64,000 nucleotides of DNA. Origin: Onchocerca lupi (Eukaryota > Nematoda > Chromadorea > Rhabditida > Onchocercidae). Below the pieces are notes generated by a model. That model saw only the letters and a list, made by a program, of their open reading frames with translations, did not search any database and was not told where the DNA came from. The stretch is taken from positions 90,862 through 154,861 of the forward strand of contig JAOVVO010000120.1 of the NCBI GenBank assembly GCA_028564675.1, read 5' to 3'. The number at the start of each line of letters is the position of its first letter. Positions within the stretch are counted from its first letter, which is position 1. Positions 52,801 to 63,912 of the stretch are shown here, piece by piece. The position numbers and the translations under genes are program-made.

Positions 52801-54160
52801 AGCAAAAATTTATTTTAAGTAATTCTTGCTTATGGTTTTGTTACAAAGAGATAAAATTTAGGAAAAAGTTTCGTTTTTGAAATGGATTATTCTTTTTTTT
52901 TTGCTCTTATATTTCTCCCTTATTTTTGGCTTTTTGAAAATATGTATGATTAAATTGTGCATTTCATCTTGATGAAAGTATATTACCTCAGGGAATACAC
53001 ATATAAGTGGTTTTCTCACTTATTTCGATCTTAACAAGCATCGAAATTTGATTTGGAATTTTCAATTGCATCACCAAAACAACTTTTATAAATGGATCTT
53101 CTTTCTATTTCAGGATAAAAATAGGATGGATAAACTTATCTCTACTAATAGATGGCGCCTAATTTTCGAAGGAAATTAATGTTTCTCATGGATAAAAGGA
53201 TAGTAAAAGAATTCTAATCTTTTCTCTTTTTTTTTCTCTCTCTCTCTCTCTCTCTCCTTAATCCATAAAATTCCCTCAAGACAAAAAGAGAGTGATAATT
53301 ATATTATAGGAGTTGCTGTGAGATTGCGCAAATTACGGTATCATTTTTTCAGGTTATTACAAAACTAAATAAAATAAATATATAGTTAATAATTTCAAAT
53401 TAATTTTTAATTGAAATTCTTTTCTAAACTATTATCACCAAGAGAAAAAAAAATCGTAATTTGGATCTTTTCTCGAATTTTATAAAAATTTCTTAGAATA
53501 TTTGCAGTTTAAATGCAGGTGGTATGCAATTTTGACTTTTTTAAATAAAATGGAAAGAAAAATTGGATAATGTTTAGATTTAATTCATAATGAAAATTTA
53601 AATAATTTAAATGAAACTAATTTCGTACTTACGAATTCTTTTGGTTCAAAAACAGAGAAATTTGATATACAACAAAAATAATATATATTTAAAACTTAAC
53701 CTTTTGTCCTTTTCATCATAGAACTTCATTAAATCAAACTAATTAAATCATTTGCTACCTGCAAATTTCAATTGCCCGATTGTATGCTGCTGTTTCGTTC
53801 CGGGTAGATTTCAAAAGAGACAACAATGGAAATGCGAAATTCATTGACCATTCTTTTTCCATCTGAAAAAAAAGAAAAAAATTTCTGTTGGATTATAATT
53901 TAAATATTTTAAAAATAATTTCAAAATTTACCGAAAGACCAAAAATCAGTTTTATCAAGAACTTATTAGCGCATTCAATCATCTCTTCGATAGTTAATCA
54001 TTTTTTGCTAAATTATTTGAACAATTTCATAAATGAATCGTATGAAATATACCTGCTGCATGTGTGCATCCTTGCATCTCAGCACACATTGCGGTACACG
54101 CCATGCTGCATTGCAGTTTGACAAAAGTTGTATGAAAATTGTTATCAATTCAAGTATCAT
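49833..54160 (-). CDS. Secreted cysteine-rich protein, CPG4-domain-like (5 exons, 207 aa)
   Basis: Exons in coding order: 54160-54053, 53862-53759, 51785-51669, 50521-50452, 50057-49833, with matching phases (208 codons). The start MILELITIFIQLLSNCNAAW is a signal peptide of about 19-20 residues. The mature protein has paired cysteines spread through helical segments (PQCVLRCKD, EICRSNDLLIRCLAKCN, WQEICSNVRG, FADCSVQNYEQLCGR, LPASCN). That layout resembles the nematode chondroitin-proteoglycan-4 (CPG4) type domain found in many secreted worm proteins. The last exon ends with a hydrophobic run (LLIGCIISIFFVI) that could be a membrane or anchor segment. Less certain are the exon 3 donor (GTGCTT, 51668; GTATGG or GTACGT lie just upstream) and the last exon, which in another frame would stop at 49972. 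Seven TGATAA sites lie 140-345 bp upstream. Codon use is AT-rich like its neighbours. Confidence 0.72.
52066..52155. promoter_or_regulatory. GATAA-rich nested palindrome in a CPG4-like intron
   Basis: Within 90 bases there are at least six GATAA/TTATC cores, several as GCGATAA or its complement TTATCGC. They are arranged so that AGCGATAATT pairs with AATTATCGCT and GCGAT pairs with ATCGC inside that. The segment lies in intron 2 of the CPG4-like gene, just upstream of exon 3. It could be a GATA-factor-bound enhancer or simply a hairpin. Confidence 0.4.
53235..53256 (+). repeat. (CT)n microsatellite
   Basis: About eleven TC/CT dinucleotides within intron 2 of the CPG4-like gene. Confidence 0.9.
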
Positions 54161-54297
54161 TTCAAATTAGAGTTTTCTTTTTTTCTTTTTCAATTCTGAT
54201 GAATTCCAATTAAGAATTTGAATGATTAACATTAATACGACCTGAAAAAGTTCGTAGAATAACATTGGTATATGTATTGGTTACAATGGAAAAATTA

Positions 54298-54514
54298 TGA
54301 TAATGATGCAAATAATAATAATATATGATAATGATAACAAGTGATAACCATCAGGTAGATTGAATGAAGAAAAAATTACTTCACTGAATCTCAATTCTTA
54401 TCTTGTATTAAAGATCTAAGAAACACTGGTTTTAAAATCCACCTAGTGAAAAACATTTGATGAGTCAAAAAATGATATACTGATAATGATAATAATACTG
54501 ATAACTGTAGATAA
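54298..54514 (-). promoter_or_regulatory. Cluster of seven TGATAA sites upstream of the CPG4-like gene
   Basis: TGATAA occurs at 54298-54303, 54326-54331, 54332-54337, 54342-54347, 54481-54486, 54487-54492 and 54499-54504, with an AGATAA at about 54509. All are on the plus strand, that is TTATCA in the direction of the gene. In C. elegans TGATAA is the preferred site of ELT-2, the main intestinal GATA factor. The position 140-345 bp before the start codon fits a proximal promoter for an intestine-expressed secreted protein. The functional reading is inference. Confidence 0.5.
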
Positions 54515-54648
54515 CAATTGAGGGAATAATTAAGTGAATAAAAGTTAAGCATGAAATACGTAATTGATATTTTGAAATGTATTTTTAAATACAATTCAAA
54601 AATTTACTCATCATTTCATTTTCGAGAATAACACTGTCTCAAGGGAAA

Positions 54649-54715
54649 ATGGATTTTCAGCAAATTCTAAATAACAATGTATACATAGCCTTGGGAATTC
54701 TCTATTTCATTTCAG
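54649..54715 (+). CDS. Candidate first exon with signal-peptide-like sequence (weak)
   Basis: ATG at 54649 opens MDFQQILNNNVYIALGILY, a hydrophobic leader-like stretch. It runs into a good donor (TCAG, then GTAAGA at 54716). No convincing phase-1 partner exon was found downstream; one at 55559 stops after 12 codons. It lies opposite to and upstream of the CPG4-like gene. Chance is the main alternative. Confidence 0.15.
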
Positions 54716-55521
54716 GTAAGATATAAAAGTAATACTAACTGTAAAATGTTTTTGTAAGAAATTGCGAAAAAATTCCTTAAGATCATAATATTTAAAATTT
54801 CCTATAAAAGTTTAAGATTTCCGATCAGAAATTTCTTGGAATTTTTCAAACGCAACTTGAAATTTTTGCTGCTTATAACACTTACTTTTTTTTTTCCAAT
54901 GATAAATATTTTTTAAAAATCTATTTACAATATATTCGGCATTCTAACTCCGAAGATTTTGCCAAATTTTTGAATTTTTTAAAATTTCATATAAAAATAA
55001 TAAATGACTAGTCTGCTGAAGTTTGTAGCTAAAAGTAAAGAAATGCTCCTATTTCTATTACACTATCAGTAATTTTAATCAACTATTTGGAGAATTTGAT
55101 CCGGTGCATAATTAAATATTGATGAGTGATGTTTAGTATTGGGCATTTGCAGTAATATATTATTGAATTATTTTTAGATTGAAGTATATTTCGATATTTC
55201 TCAGAATTTCAATTCATTTAAGTATGCGTAATTAAAATCTTATCAAATTTTTTTCATTTTTCATTCATCTATTGTTGCATCATTTGTTGAAAAAAATAGA
55301 GGAAGCAAATGAGCGAAATGATATGTGAGTAAACAAGTGAGTAATCGAATAATGAATGAAAAAGTTAACGAAATAAGCATAATAATGAATGCATGAATAA
55401 CCAAGCAAATAATAAATCAATTAACAAGTGAATAAATTTGAAATCCAAAGAAAAAAACTCTTCAACATTTATGGAATGATATCAGTATTCGTGATATTAG
55501 TAGGCGGATATAAAATAAGAG

Positions 55522-55668
55522 ATGAATATTTATTTAAGCCTTAGAAGAAGATATCGGAAGAGTCGAAGTCTTACTGTTGTAGAAAGAAAGGCAGAAGTGC
55601 CTGCCTTTGAAAATGATATGCATTTTTATTTAATTTTATTGGATCTAAAAAATGCATCAATTAGGTAA
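55522..55668 (+). CDS. Candidate small ORF or first exon (48 aa)
   Basis: ATG at 55522 opens a 48-codon frame ending at TAA 55666-55668. It begins MNIYLSLRRRYRKSRSLTVV and is strongly basic at the N-terminus. An acceptor-like GTGATATTAG lies about 20 bases upstream. The frame passes directly through a consensus donor (ATTAG then GTAAGT at 55665), so it could be a spliced first exon. I found no downstream exon in the right phase and recognise no family. Confidence 0.2.
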   Translation: MNIYLSLRRRYRKSRSLTVVERKAEVPAFENDMHFYLILLDLKNASIR

Positions 55669-57629
55669 GTAATATTTTTGCTTCCGTCAAAAAATATTGA
55701 AAACAAATAATAGTTGAATTGTTATTCGAGATCAATACCAATGAAAAAGGTTCGAAATAAATCATCGTGACATTATCACGAAATTGCAAGAAAATCAGCA
55801 ACCTGATATTTAAAATCAAAATGAATTTTTTGATATAAGACCATCAATGCAGTAGACATATTAAGAAGATGAGTATTTATTTAGCATTCAAAGTCAAAGT
55901 TAATATTTAAAATCAAAAACAGATCAAAAAATACAAGTTCTGCAAATGGAAATTAAGCAAGAGTTATTTAAAATATTGTATTAATAAAATCTTGAAACTA
56001 ATTTCATATGATGTAAAAAATAATTCCTATTAATGATATGGAAATTTCTTCCTGAAAACCAAACATTTAATTTGTCAAAATCCAATAGTGTAATTGGATA
56101 TTGGATAGAAAATAACTAGCATGGATTTACATGAAAAATGGCATTTGGTTTTTAAGAAATATATGTTGAAATTTGATCAAAATTAATTGGAAATTTTGCA
56201 AACAAAAATTAGATTTGCAAAAAATTTATTCGATGATTTTCTTCGAATGCCAAGAATGTTATTTTCGGTTGAGTAAAGAAGCCAAGTAATCTCTTAACAT
56301 AATAATATGTATCATATATTATTGATATTTAATTAGGTGTTAATGAATCGAATCAAAGCAACATTATATTAAGGCTGACATTCCATAGTTTAAAGCATGA
56401 ATGATTTTAAAATTTAAAATTTGTTGTCTATGATTCGTTAGGCTTACTTTTAAAACAGTTCATTTATATATATTTCTCTCATCATAGTTTTTGTTATTAT
56501 CTTTTTTTCTTGCTGCTGATAACAAATATATTTATTTATGAATACATTGGGAATTTTGTCTTGTTATATGGATGCTAAAGATTTCAAGAAATTCAAATAT
56601 CTGTTTGAAATTACAAGGAAAGACAAAATATTAGATTGAAATTTCCGAAAAAAAATATTGATAACTAAAAAAAAATTGATTAGAATAACAACATTGAGCG
56701 AATTTCTTGACTAGTTTAAAAAATTCAATTCTTCCTGCATTTTAGTACAGCAAGTTTTTTTGATTTTACTTCGATTGCACCTCGAACATTGTGTTATTTC
56801 TTATCAGCAGTTTATTCTAACTAAAAATTTGGAAAAATCAGCAAAATACTATCAACTTCCGAACATTCTACGTTTAAACTTATTGATAAAACCAATTTTC
56901 TTCTCTTCTGATAAATAATTGATTATCAGCTAAAAATTTTAATATTCTTTTTCAGATGTTAAATTGGGGATCATATAATGAAGTTTGTATTAAATGCTCT
57001 GTCATTATGGATTTTTTTCGTTATAGATATAGTTTTTGATTATTTTATGACAAACATATACTTCAATAATTTCAATTGATAAGTTGTAAAACTAATCAAT
57101 CGAAAAAACAAAGCGACGTAATTAATTTCCTTACGAATGAAATGATTTGTTAAAGAAAGGCAACTTTGACTCGTCATTTATTTCATGTTTTTAAATCTAG
57201 TTTTTTCTATATAGTATTTCAATATGCAAGTAAGATCATTTTGGATTCGTTATCAAACGAATCGATTTCAGATGAAAACTAAGCATTAATTGAAAGTTTC
57301 ATCAATTTGAATTGCATGACATGTTTAAAGAGGAAAAAACAATGATGTAAAATAGTCTGACATTAAATTTGTTATTTTTTTCCTAAAAAATTGATGTTTG
57401 TTCAAAATTCAAAGAATTAAAATTTTTTATTCAATAAGTTTTCATTAGAAAATTTTTAATAAAAGTTTTCTAAATCTTTAATTTCATACAAATTCTTACA
57501 CTGTTTTTTCAGTTTTTACGAAAATTCATGCTGGAAATTCCAGGAAAAATAGTTACATATAATATTGAGAATACGCGAAACTGTTTATTATAGCTAACTA
57601 CGATATTCATAACCATTTAAAATGTAATC

Positions 57630-57851
57630 TTAGGCATATGGACGTTGGTTTTTCATAATAAGTGCATGTTTTGAAATCGAACCGTATTTTACTAAGCTTT
57701 CGGAACGATACTGTAGCCCGTATAAAATTTGATTGCGCGCGAATTGTTTTAATTGATTTGGTTGTCCAGGAATTCCTAGGAAGTGATTAGTGTGGAGATT
57801 TAACAGTTTGGAAAATGGGTCGTTCTGATTTCTTATTCTTTCTGGAACCAT
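57630..57851 (-). CDS. Unrecognised 73-aa protein, single exon
   Basis: A complete intron-less frame of 74 codons, starting MVPERIRNQNDPFSKLLNL and ending LIMKNQRPYA then TAA. It lies 46 bases after a strong acceptor-like GGCTTCTAG on its own strand, as expected for a trans-spliced gene. The composition is ordinary for protein (balanced charge, several aromatic residues, LGIPGQPNQLKQF, RNQILYGLQYRSESLVKYG) rather than AT-driven. There is no signal peptide, membrane segment or cysteine motif. Its ATG is 191 bp from the dUTPase ATG on the other strand. Small size and a conserved-looking basic sequence would fit a mitochondrial or ribosome-associated accessory protein, but I do not recognise a family. 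Confidence 0.6.
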   Translation of the reverse strand: MVPERIRNQNDPFSKLLNLHTNHFLGIPGQPNQLKQFARNQILYGLQYRSESLVKYGSISKHALIMKNQRPYA

Positions 57852-57897
57852 TTTTCAGAATAGCCGGTTCTCAATTTTCTGTTTTTCGTAGAAATTC

Positions 57898-58042
57898 CTA
57901 GAAGCCAAAGCCAAGAATGCTATGAGTTAATTGCAGTTATAAAAGAAGAGTGAGGTAAAATTGCTTTTGATCTTTTGAAATTTGGAACAAGTTTTAATAC
58001 TGATTTTAATACTAAACTTCAAGCAAACTGTCCGGAATAGCA
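57898..58042. promoter_or_regulatory. Compact divergent promoter region
   Basis: About 145 bp separates the presumed trans-splice acceptor of the 73-aa gene (57898-57899, minus strand) from the dUTPase ATG at 58043. Any promoter elements for both genes within this space would have to be shared or overlapping, unless they lie inside a gene. An acceptor-like GGAATAG ends at 58040 next to the dUTPase start. Confidence 0.45.
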
Positions 58043-59503
58043 ATGCTGTTACGTCGTCTTATTGGTTCCTTTGGCTATATGGGATATGACTGCTTGGTTT
58101 GCAGCGCCTTCAGTAAAGGTAGAATTATGTAATGTTGGATAAATATGATAGTGGAGAAGCGAAAAGAGGGAGGAGAGATTAACTGTGATGCCGCGACATT
58201 TTTTAACATCAAAAAAACGCTCTTTTTTAGCTTAAATTTTCTTAAGTTGCAGAATCTGCTATGTCGGAGAATAATGATATAATAAAATCACTCGAAAATA
58301 TCTTAGAAGAGGCAGAAAACTCGGTATCAACAAAAAAGCAGAAAGTGGACGTTATTCTGGCTGTAAAAGCTTTAATTCTGGAGGTAACATTTCCCAGATC
58401 GTATTTAACTCAGTGCTATTGGTATTCTTTAACTGCATAATTTACCTATCAATATAGCAAAAATAATTTCGGTATTCAGAATTGTAACAAATTGATTTTA
58501 TAACTTTTTTCCGGTCCATGATATTTAGGAGTTGTTTCCTGATGTAATTATTAGCTTACCTGGGAGTATTTTAATTTCAAATATGAAGACCGTAGAAGAA
58601 TGTCGCTACTCAAAGTAATTAGTCATTGAATTGTTATTCGTTAGTTGTAGCAAGACTTTTAAATGATTGGTTGTTGATTTAATTCTGCAAAGACAAAAGA
58701 CTTTTTTTTTCTGCAAAGACGGAAGATCTATTCATGCTTTACAATCTTTTAGGAGATGGATTTAAAATTCTGAAATCAGTAGAATTTCCTATTCTCTTCA
58801 TCATTACTTTCAGGTCATTTCTTCCACAGAAGCGGAGAAGAAATCTATTTATTTCAAGAAGTTATCAGAAAATGCCCACATTCCAACTTACGGATCAGAA
58901 TGGGCAGCTGGAGCTGATTTATACAGTGCCTATGATTGTGTGGTACCCGCAAAGGGTAATTTTTCATTTTTTTTCACTTCAAATTAATGTTTGATATATT
59001 ATTATCCTTTCATGGTTATTTTGAAAACGAATTCCATGCTTAAAAGAATATTGTTATAGGTAAAGCTTCTGTTGGGACAGATTTACAAGTTCAAATTCCA
59101 CGAGGTTATTACGGTAGAATAGCGCCGCGTTCAGGTCTTGCTGCCAAGAAATTTATTGATGTTGGTGCCGGAGTTGTTGATTCGGATTACAGAGGTCATC
59201 TCAGTATAGTGCTTTTCAATTTTGGTAGCGAAGATTTTCAAGTAAGATTTTTAAGTTTGCAAAAATAATTATCAAGAAAGGAAAAGAACGGCTTTTTAAT
59301 AGCTCATGTTATGCAGCATAATATAACTCAATATTATTTCAAAAATTAGTAATCTTAATGAAATTAGAAATTTCTAGGTGAAGAAAGGCGATCGAATAGC
59401 TCAGTTAATTTGTGAGAAAATTTCGCACTGCGAATTCGTCGAGGTTAAATCGCTAGAAGAAAGTGAACGTGATGCGGATGGATTTGGTTCAACAGGTATT
59501 TAG
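58043..59503 (+). CDS. dut-1: dUTP pyrophosphatase, trimeric type (5 exons, 218 aa)
   Basis: Hydrolyses dUTP to dUMP and pyrophosphate, keeping uracil out of DNA and feeding dTMP synthesis. Exons 58043-58118, 58253-58383, 58814-58955, 59060-59241 and 59378-59503 (219 codons). All five signature motifs are present: 1 AGADLYSAYD (about residue 101), 2 RIAPRSGLA (about 138), 3 DVGAGVVDSDYRG (about 153, with the catalytic aspartate and tyrosine), 4 KKGDRIAQLIC (about 179), and 5 DGFGSTG at the C-terminus. The first exon encodes MLLRRLIGSFGYMGYDC, basic and without early acids, like a mitochondrial presequence. A second ATG at 58261 (MSENNDIIKSLE), nine bases inside exon 2, would give a 190-aa form. 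The family core is about 140-150 aa, so residues 1-80 are an extension. The start faces the 73-aa gene head-to-head. Confidence 0.95.
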
Positions 59504-62500
59504 GATTTAAAAAAGTGGAACTCATGTTTATATGCCGAATTATTAATTCCAGCACAAAGCATAGTATTAAATTCTTTTATATGTTAACTTCCAATTTGTT
59601 ATATTTGTCACATATTGGTTGCCTGTTGTAAAGTCTTTGCATTTCTCTTTATATCCCCATGTGGTTTTTCTTGTTAATTAATTTTATCTTTTCTTTTGAT
59701 TTTAAGAAACTTCCTTCTATAGATAAGTTCAAGTTCACTTTTATTCTCGCTTTTGGTTATTAAATGCTACTTATGTTATGAATGGTAATTTTTCAGTAAA
59801 AGTTTTGCGAGCAAGAGTAATTTTACGAGTCTTATTTCAGTTATTTTTAAGAATTACATTTTAAACTACATTTCCATCTGATCTCATCACATTCCTGTTT
59901 CTCTGACTCGTTTTGAAGGAAGCAGAATCTATTTAACATATTTAACACACATAATTGTTATAGTTTGTTGCTATTTAACAATTATATTAGCACTTTTGAA
60001 ATATTTAATTGGTTGTCTTGGCAACTAACCCATGCATAAATGCAGCTATTGTTTTTTGCATATTATGTTTTGCTTTTTAGTTTTTCACCATAGTATAAAA
60101 ATGTAAAACACTTCTTTACAATTAATTAAATATTATGAATAAAAACTAATCATTTGAAAAAGAGTTTAGAAAATGAAATCAGTTTGATATACTGAAATTA
60201 TAAGATTGATCGTTTCCTCTCCCTCTTTTCTTTTACCAAGGTTTTAGAATCTTTTTCTGTAATCCGACTGCTTTTCCACAATTTCTGCACTTGGTGTGGA
60301 CAAAGTTTAGTTTGTTAAATAATCCATTTGATGAATAAAATTTAATGAATAAAAATGTAGTCCTTCCTATATGAACGTTGAACCAATCGATTGTTAAGCA
60401 ATCTGATAATTTCCATTGTTATGTATAACACAATTCTTGCTTTAAAATACTATGAGTTAATGTCTCAATATAAGTTTTATGACACCGTGAGGAGATAAAG
60501 TGCATCAGACATGTGCATGCTAATTCATTTTATTCTAATTTAATCAATTTGTCACGTGTGATTATAATGAAAAATTGTCGAAGCAAAACAAGTTTACATT
60601 TTATATTTAAGATACTTCGATGTATGCTAGAAGCGGAATTATGCTGCTTATTTGTTTTTAGTTTTATTCACTATAATGTATTTATAATTTATGCAGATGA
60701 GCTGCATACGGTATTTATATGCTTTATGTACGTAAATAAAACATATGTAAACATATGAAAAGGTATGTATTAAACATATATACATACATTTACGAAAACA
60801 TGCAATTTATGTGCACAATTTATCAACATAGGTACATTTGTTTCCATTTATATATGCATATAATTATTACCTATTTCTAATGTTCTAGGTGTTTAATGAA
60901 AACCCCGATTGACATGGATAGACTTCCCTCTTTCATCCTTCAGAGGCTTATCTCTCTGTTATCAAGTAACGTTTATCAAAGAAAAAAAGAGTGAAGTTTT
61001 GATATGGACATATCTTTGTTTTAATATCATTCATTTCTTTTTTTTTTTTTTTCATCTGTTAATTTTTCTTTTTTAAAATGTTCAAGCTTTTTGAATTATT
61101 TTAAATTGGAATAAATTATTTTTTTACTATAAAGTTTCATTAATCAAATATAAATAATAGTAATTCAGACTTATTACTGGAATCGATATATGTAGGAGAA
61201 TTTTCGATGTTTTAATCAATCATTAACTTTTAATAATGATTCGAATTTTTTAATCCACAATATTTAATATTATTAGTAAATTAAAAATCTTTGTTTCATT
61301 TCTAAAATTTCTGATAAGAAAAAAAACACATTACTGAAGAAGGGAAAACTTACGAAAATAGGCATATTATCGTAAATAGAAAGAGCAGCATTTCATAGTT
61401 TCGTAAAGTAATTATATATTAAGATTTTCTCTTCTCTTTATTTTCAAGCTTTCCGAAAGTTTCTGAAAATTTTTGACAAAAGCATCAATTATGTTATTAT
61501 CCGAAGAGCCGTTCTTCAATTTTAAAAGTCTTTCAAAAAAAAGAAAACGAAGATGTCTTTTCAATGAACAACTACTTCTTTGGTCAAGAGTTTTGGTTTG
61601 CCAACAGTAAAATTTGAATAAAAAAATTCAAAATTCTTACTTCTTTATTCATCTTTAATTAAATTGTGCTTTAAACAACCATGTAAATTTTAAAGAAATG
61701 AAAACAAAAAATTGAATTGTTCGAAGAATATAATTCGTTATTTATTTATCGGAAATCTTTTTTTGAATTTTCATACTAACATATCATTTACAAATGATAA
61801 ATGCTCGTAGCATATTTGATCATATCAAACAGCTGGCTTCAATGAATGAATTAAAAAAGAAAACTATTTGGAGCAAAACAAAGCAAGCTATTTATGCTTG
61901 CTTTTTTTTAAAGCTATCGATAGAAACTGTTATTGAAATCTTTTGAATATCCTTCTGTTTCTTCCTAAAAAAAACTTGGATAATGTAATATCAAAAAAAT
62001 TGAGAAAAAAAAAGCACGAAATTTGCGTGCTTCAAATGTCTATGATTTATGCATGCAATATTTTCAACAAGTCTTATAAATTGCATTCTTTTCCAACAAT
62101 TTTATTTTATTTAACTAGCAAATATTTTTGCTATATGTCAAAGAAACAAATTATTTATCCTGTTTCTAAGGTGAAGAAATATTGCAGAAATGAGCATTCA
62201 TAAATACTGCAACAAATAATAGTTGTTGATCAAATAAACAAATAGATATCTTTATTTCTTCTATAATTATATCTATTATAATTATTTATCTCTTTATTTC
62301 TTCTATAATTATATCTATTATAATTATTTATCACGTTATTCTACGTAAATTCTTAATTTCTAATCTTTGTCGATTATCGAATGATAGGTCAACAATTTTC
62401 CAGATACTAATAACTCCGTTGATCACAATCAATTTAGCTACCAGATGAAATGGAAATGGTAATGAGGGAAAGATTCTAAATAATTCCGGCGTGCTATTAT

Positions 62501-62763
62501 TGAAACTTTTAATAATTCATTAAAACTATCAAACGTTTGGAATTTTTGCTTAATTTACGAAATGAATCAAATGGAACATAGATGGAAATGTATACAATGT
62601 ATATGGTAATAAGTTAACTAAAATCAAAACAAAAAGAAAAAATTATTTTATCATAAATTCTGTTAGTATCAAATTTTAAATTTGTTTACATTTAACGTAC
62701 GCTACAGAAGCGTTAATCTTAGGTGTCCATTTTTGATTTTCATTATTTCCACGCATTAAATTC
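59504..62763. other. Intergenic stretch after dUTPase
   Basis: AT-rich with AATAAA hexamers near 60140 and 60335 that could end the dUTPase transcript. Between about 60680 and 60860 it is rich in CATATG/ATACAT words. Frames at 60513-60758 and 61943-62203 lack any family resemblance. A 42-bp exact duplication lies at 62250-62333. No gene seen. Confidence 0.55.
62250..62333 (+). repeat. 42-bp tandem duplication
   Basis: The 42 bases starting CTTTATTTCTTCTATAATTA at 62250 recur at 62292 with only the final base changed (T to A). Near-identity implies a recent duplication or a polymorphic two-copy repeat. Confidence 0.9.
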
Positions 62764-63912
62764 ATGAAATGTTTGCGACGAGTTGGTAGAAATCACGTAA
62801 CAATTCTGACAAATAATGCTCAAATTCGAGAAAAATGCACTTTTTTCTATGCTTATATGCTTAATTATTTCATCTTTTTTTTCTTAACTTTTCGTCTTTC
62901 TTATTTAAAATCCAAATTACTTTTTTTTTTTTTTTTTTTAGAAAGAAACTTCAGCATCTCGTCAAGAATCACAAACTACTCTACCTCGTCAAGAATCACA
63001 AACTACTCTACCTCGTCAGGAATCACAAACTACAGCACCTTGTCAAGAATCACAAACTACAGCACCTTGTCAAGAATCACAAACTACAGCACCTTGTGAA
63101 GAATCACAAACTACAGCACCTTGTGAAGAATCACAAACTACAGCACCTTGTCAAGAATCACAAACTACAGCACTTTGTCAAGAATCACAAACTACAGCAC
63201 CTTGTCAAGAATCACAAACTACAGCACCTTGTGAAGAATCACAAACTACAGCACCTCGTCAAAGGTCACAAACTCCAGCACCCCGTAGAAAATCACAAGT
63301 TGTAGCATCCCGTCGAGAATCTCAAGCTGCAGCACCTCGTTGGGAGTCACAAACTGCAAAATCTCGTCGAGAGTCACAAATCACATTACCTCGACGACAG
63401 TTCGCAAATACAACAGTTGCCAAAAAAAGAGTAAAAATTTATAAAAATGGTGACGATTCTTTCGAAGGAATTGAAGTAAGATCTCTTCAAATATTTTGTA
63501 AATTTTTTTTTTCCGAGTCGAATTTACAGATTTTGGAAAAACAAAAAATTTAAAGTACTGCTTATTGAATTATATGGAATACTTTTTCCTGAAAATCTTT
63601 TGAAAAAATAAGAAACAAAGAGCTGGAATGATAATTATGAACAATTCTTAATTGCTTGGCGAAAGCAATTCCTAGATTCTATAATTCTTTCAAGTAACAT
63701 TCAAACAATTCGTTTGCAAAACTGAAAAAAGTAATCAATACTAAATTAACAATATTTTTTATTAGCTCATCATCGATACCAATCAATTGAAAAATATGCA
63801 AGCAGTTCTGGATGTTATAAACGAGAAAATTGATCCAAAAAATGGTGCCAAAAAGTTATACACAACAAGCGGGAAGCTTATTCAATCGTTGGATGAGATA
63901 AATGATAATAAG
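62764..63912 (+). CDS. Doublecortin-domain protein with N-terminal nonapeptide repeats (partial, runs off the window)
   Basis: Exons 62942-63475 (178 codons) and 63766-63912 (49 codons) join in phase. The gene continues past 63912 (GTTTTT donor). The second part is a doublecortin (DCX) domain, a ubiquitin-like microtubule- and kinase-binding fold: KKRVKIYKNGDDSFEGIE, then VLDVINEKIDPKNGAKKLY and GKLIQSLDEI. Before it come about 16 nine-residue repeats of the form T-T-A-P-C-Q-E-S-Q, grading into arginine-rich versions (RRESQ). Because the unit is 27 nt, other frames are also open across the array; the DCX frame identifies the real one. A possible first exon is 62764-62796 (MKCLRRVGRNH, donor GTAACA, phase 0), which sits 44 bases after an AATCTTAG acceptor; this start is uncertain. 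DCX proteins usually carry one or two such domains, sometimes with a kinase. Confidence 0.75.
62951..63400 (+). repeat. 27-bp coding minisatellite, about 16 units
   Basis: The unit is ACTACAGCACCTTGT followed by CAAGAATCACAA or GAAGAATCACAA. Central units (about 63018-63250) are nearly identical. The first three units carry CTACCTCGT and the last five diverge, becoming arginine-rich. The homogeneous centre with decayed edges is typical of unequal exchange. The repeat is within the DCX protein's first supported exon. Confidence 0.9.

Larger units (their letters stand above)
54161..57629. other. Intergenic stretch between two minus-strand genes
   Basis: Apart from the TGATAA cluster and the two weak plus-strand candidates (54649, 55522), this 3.4 kb is AT-rich. 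It has repetitive AATGAA/GAATAA wording at about 55310-55440 and no supported gene. Confidence 0.5.

Noticed and set aside
62764..63305. Frames rich in S-R-I-T-N-Y-S-T and K-N-H-K-L-Q-H repeats
   Set aside because: These are the other reading frames of the 27-bp repeat. The frame giving T-T-A-P-C-Q-E-S-Q runs into the doublecortin domain and is the real one.
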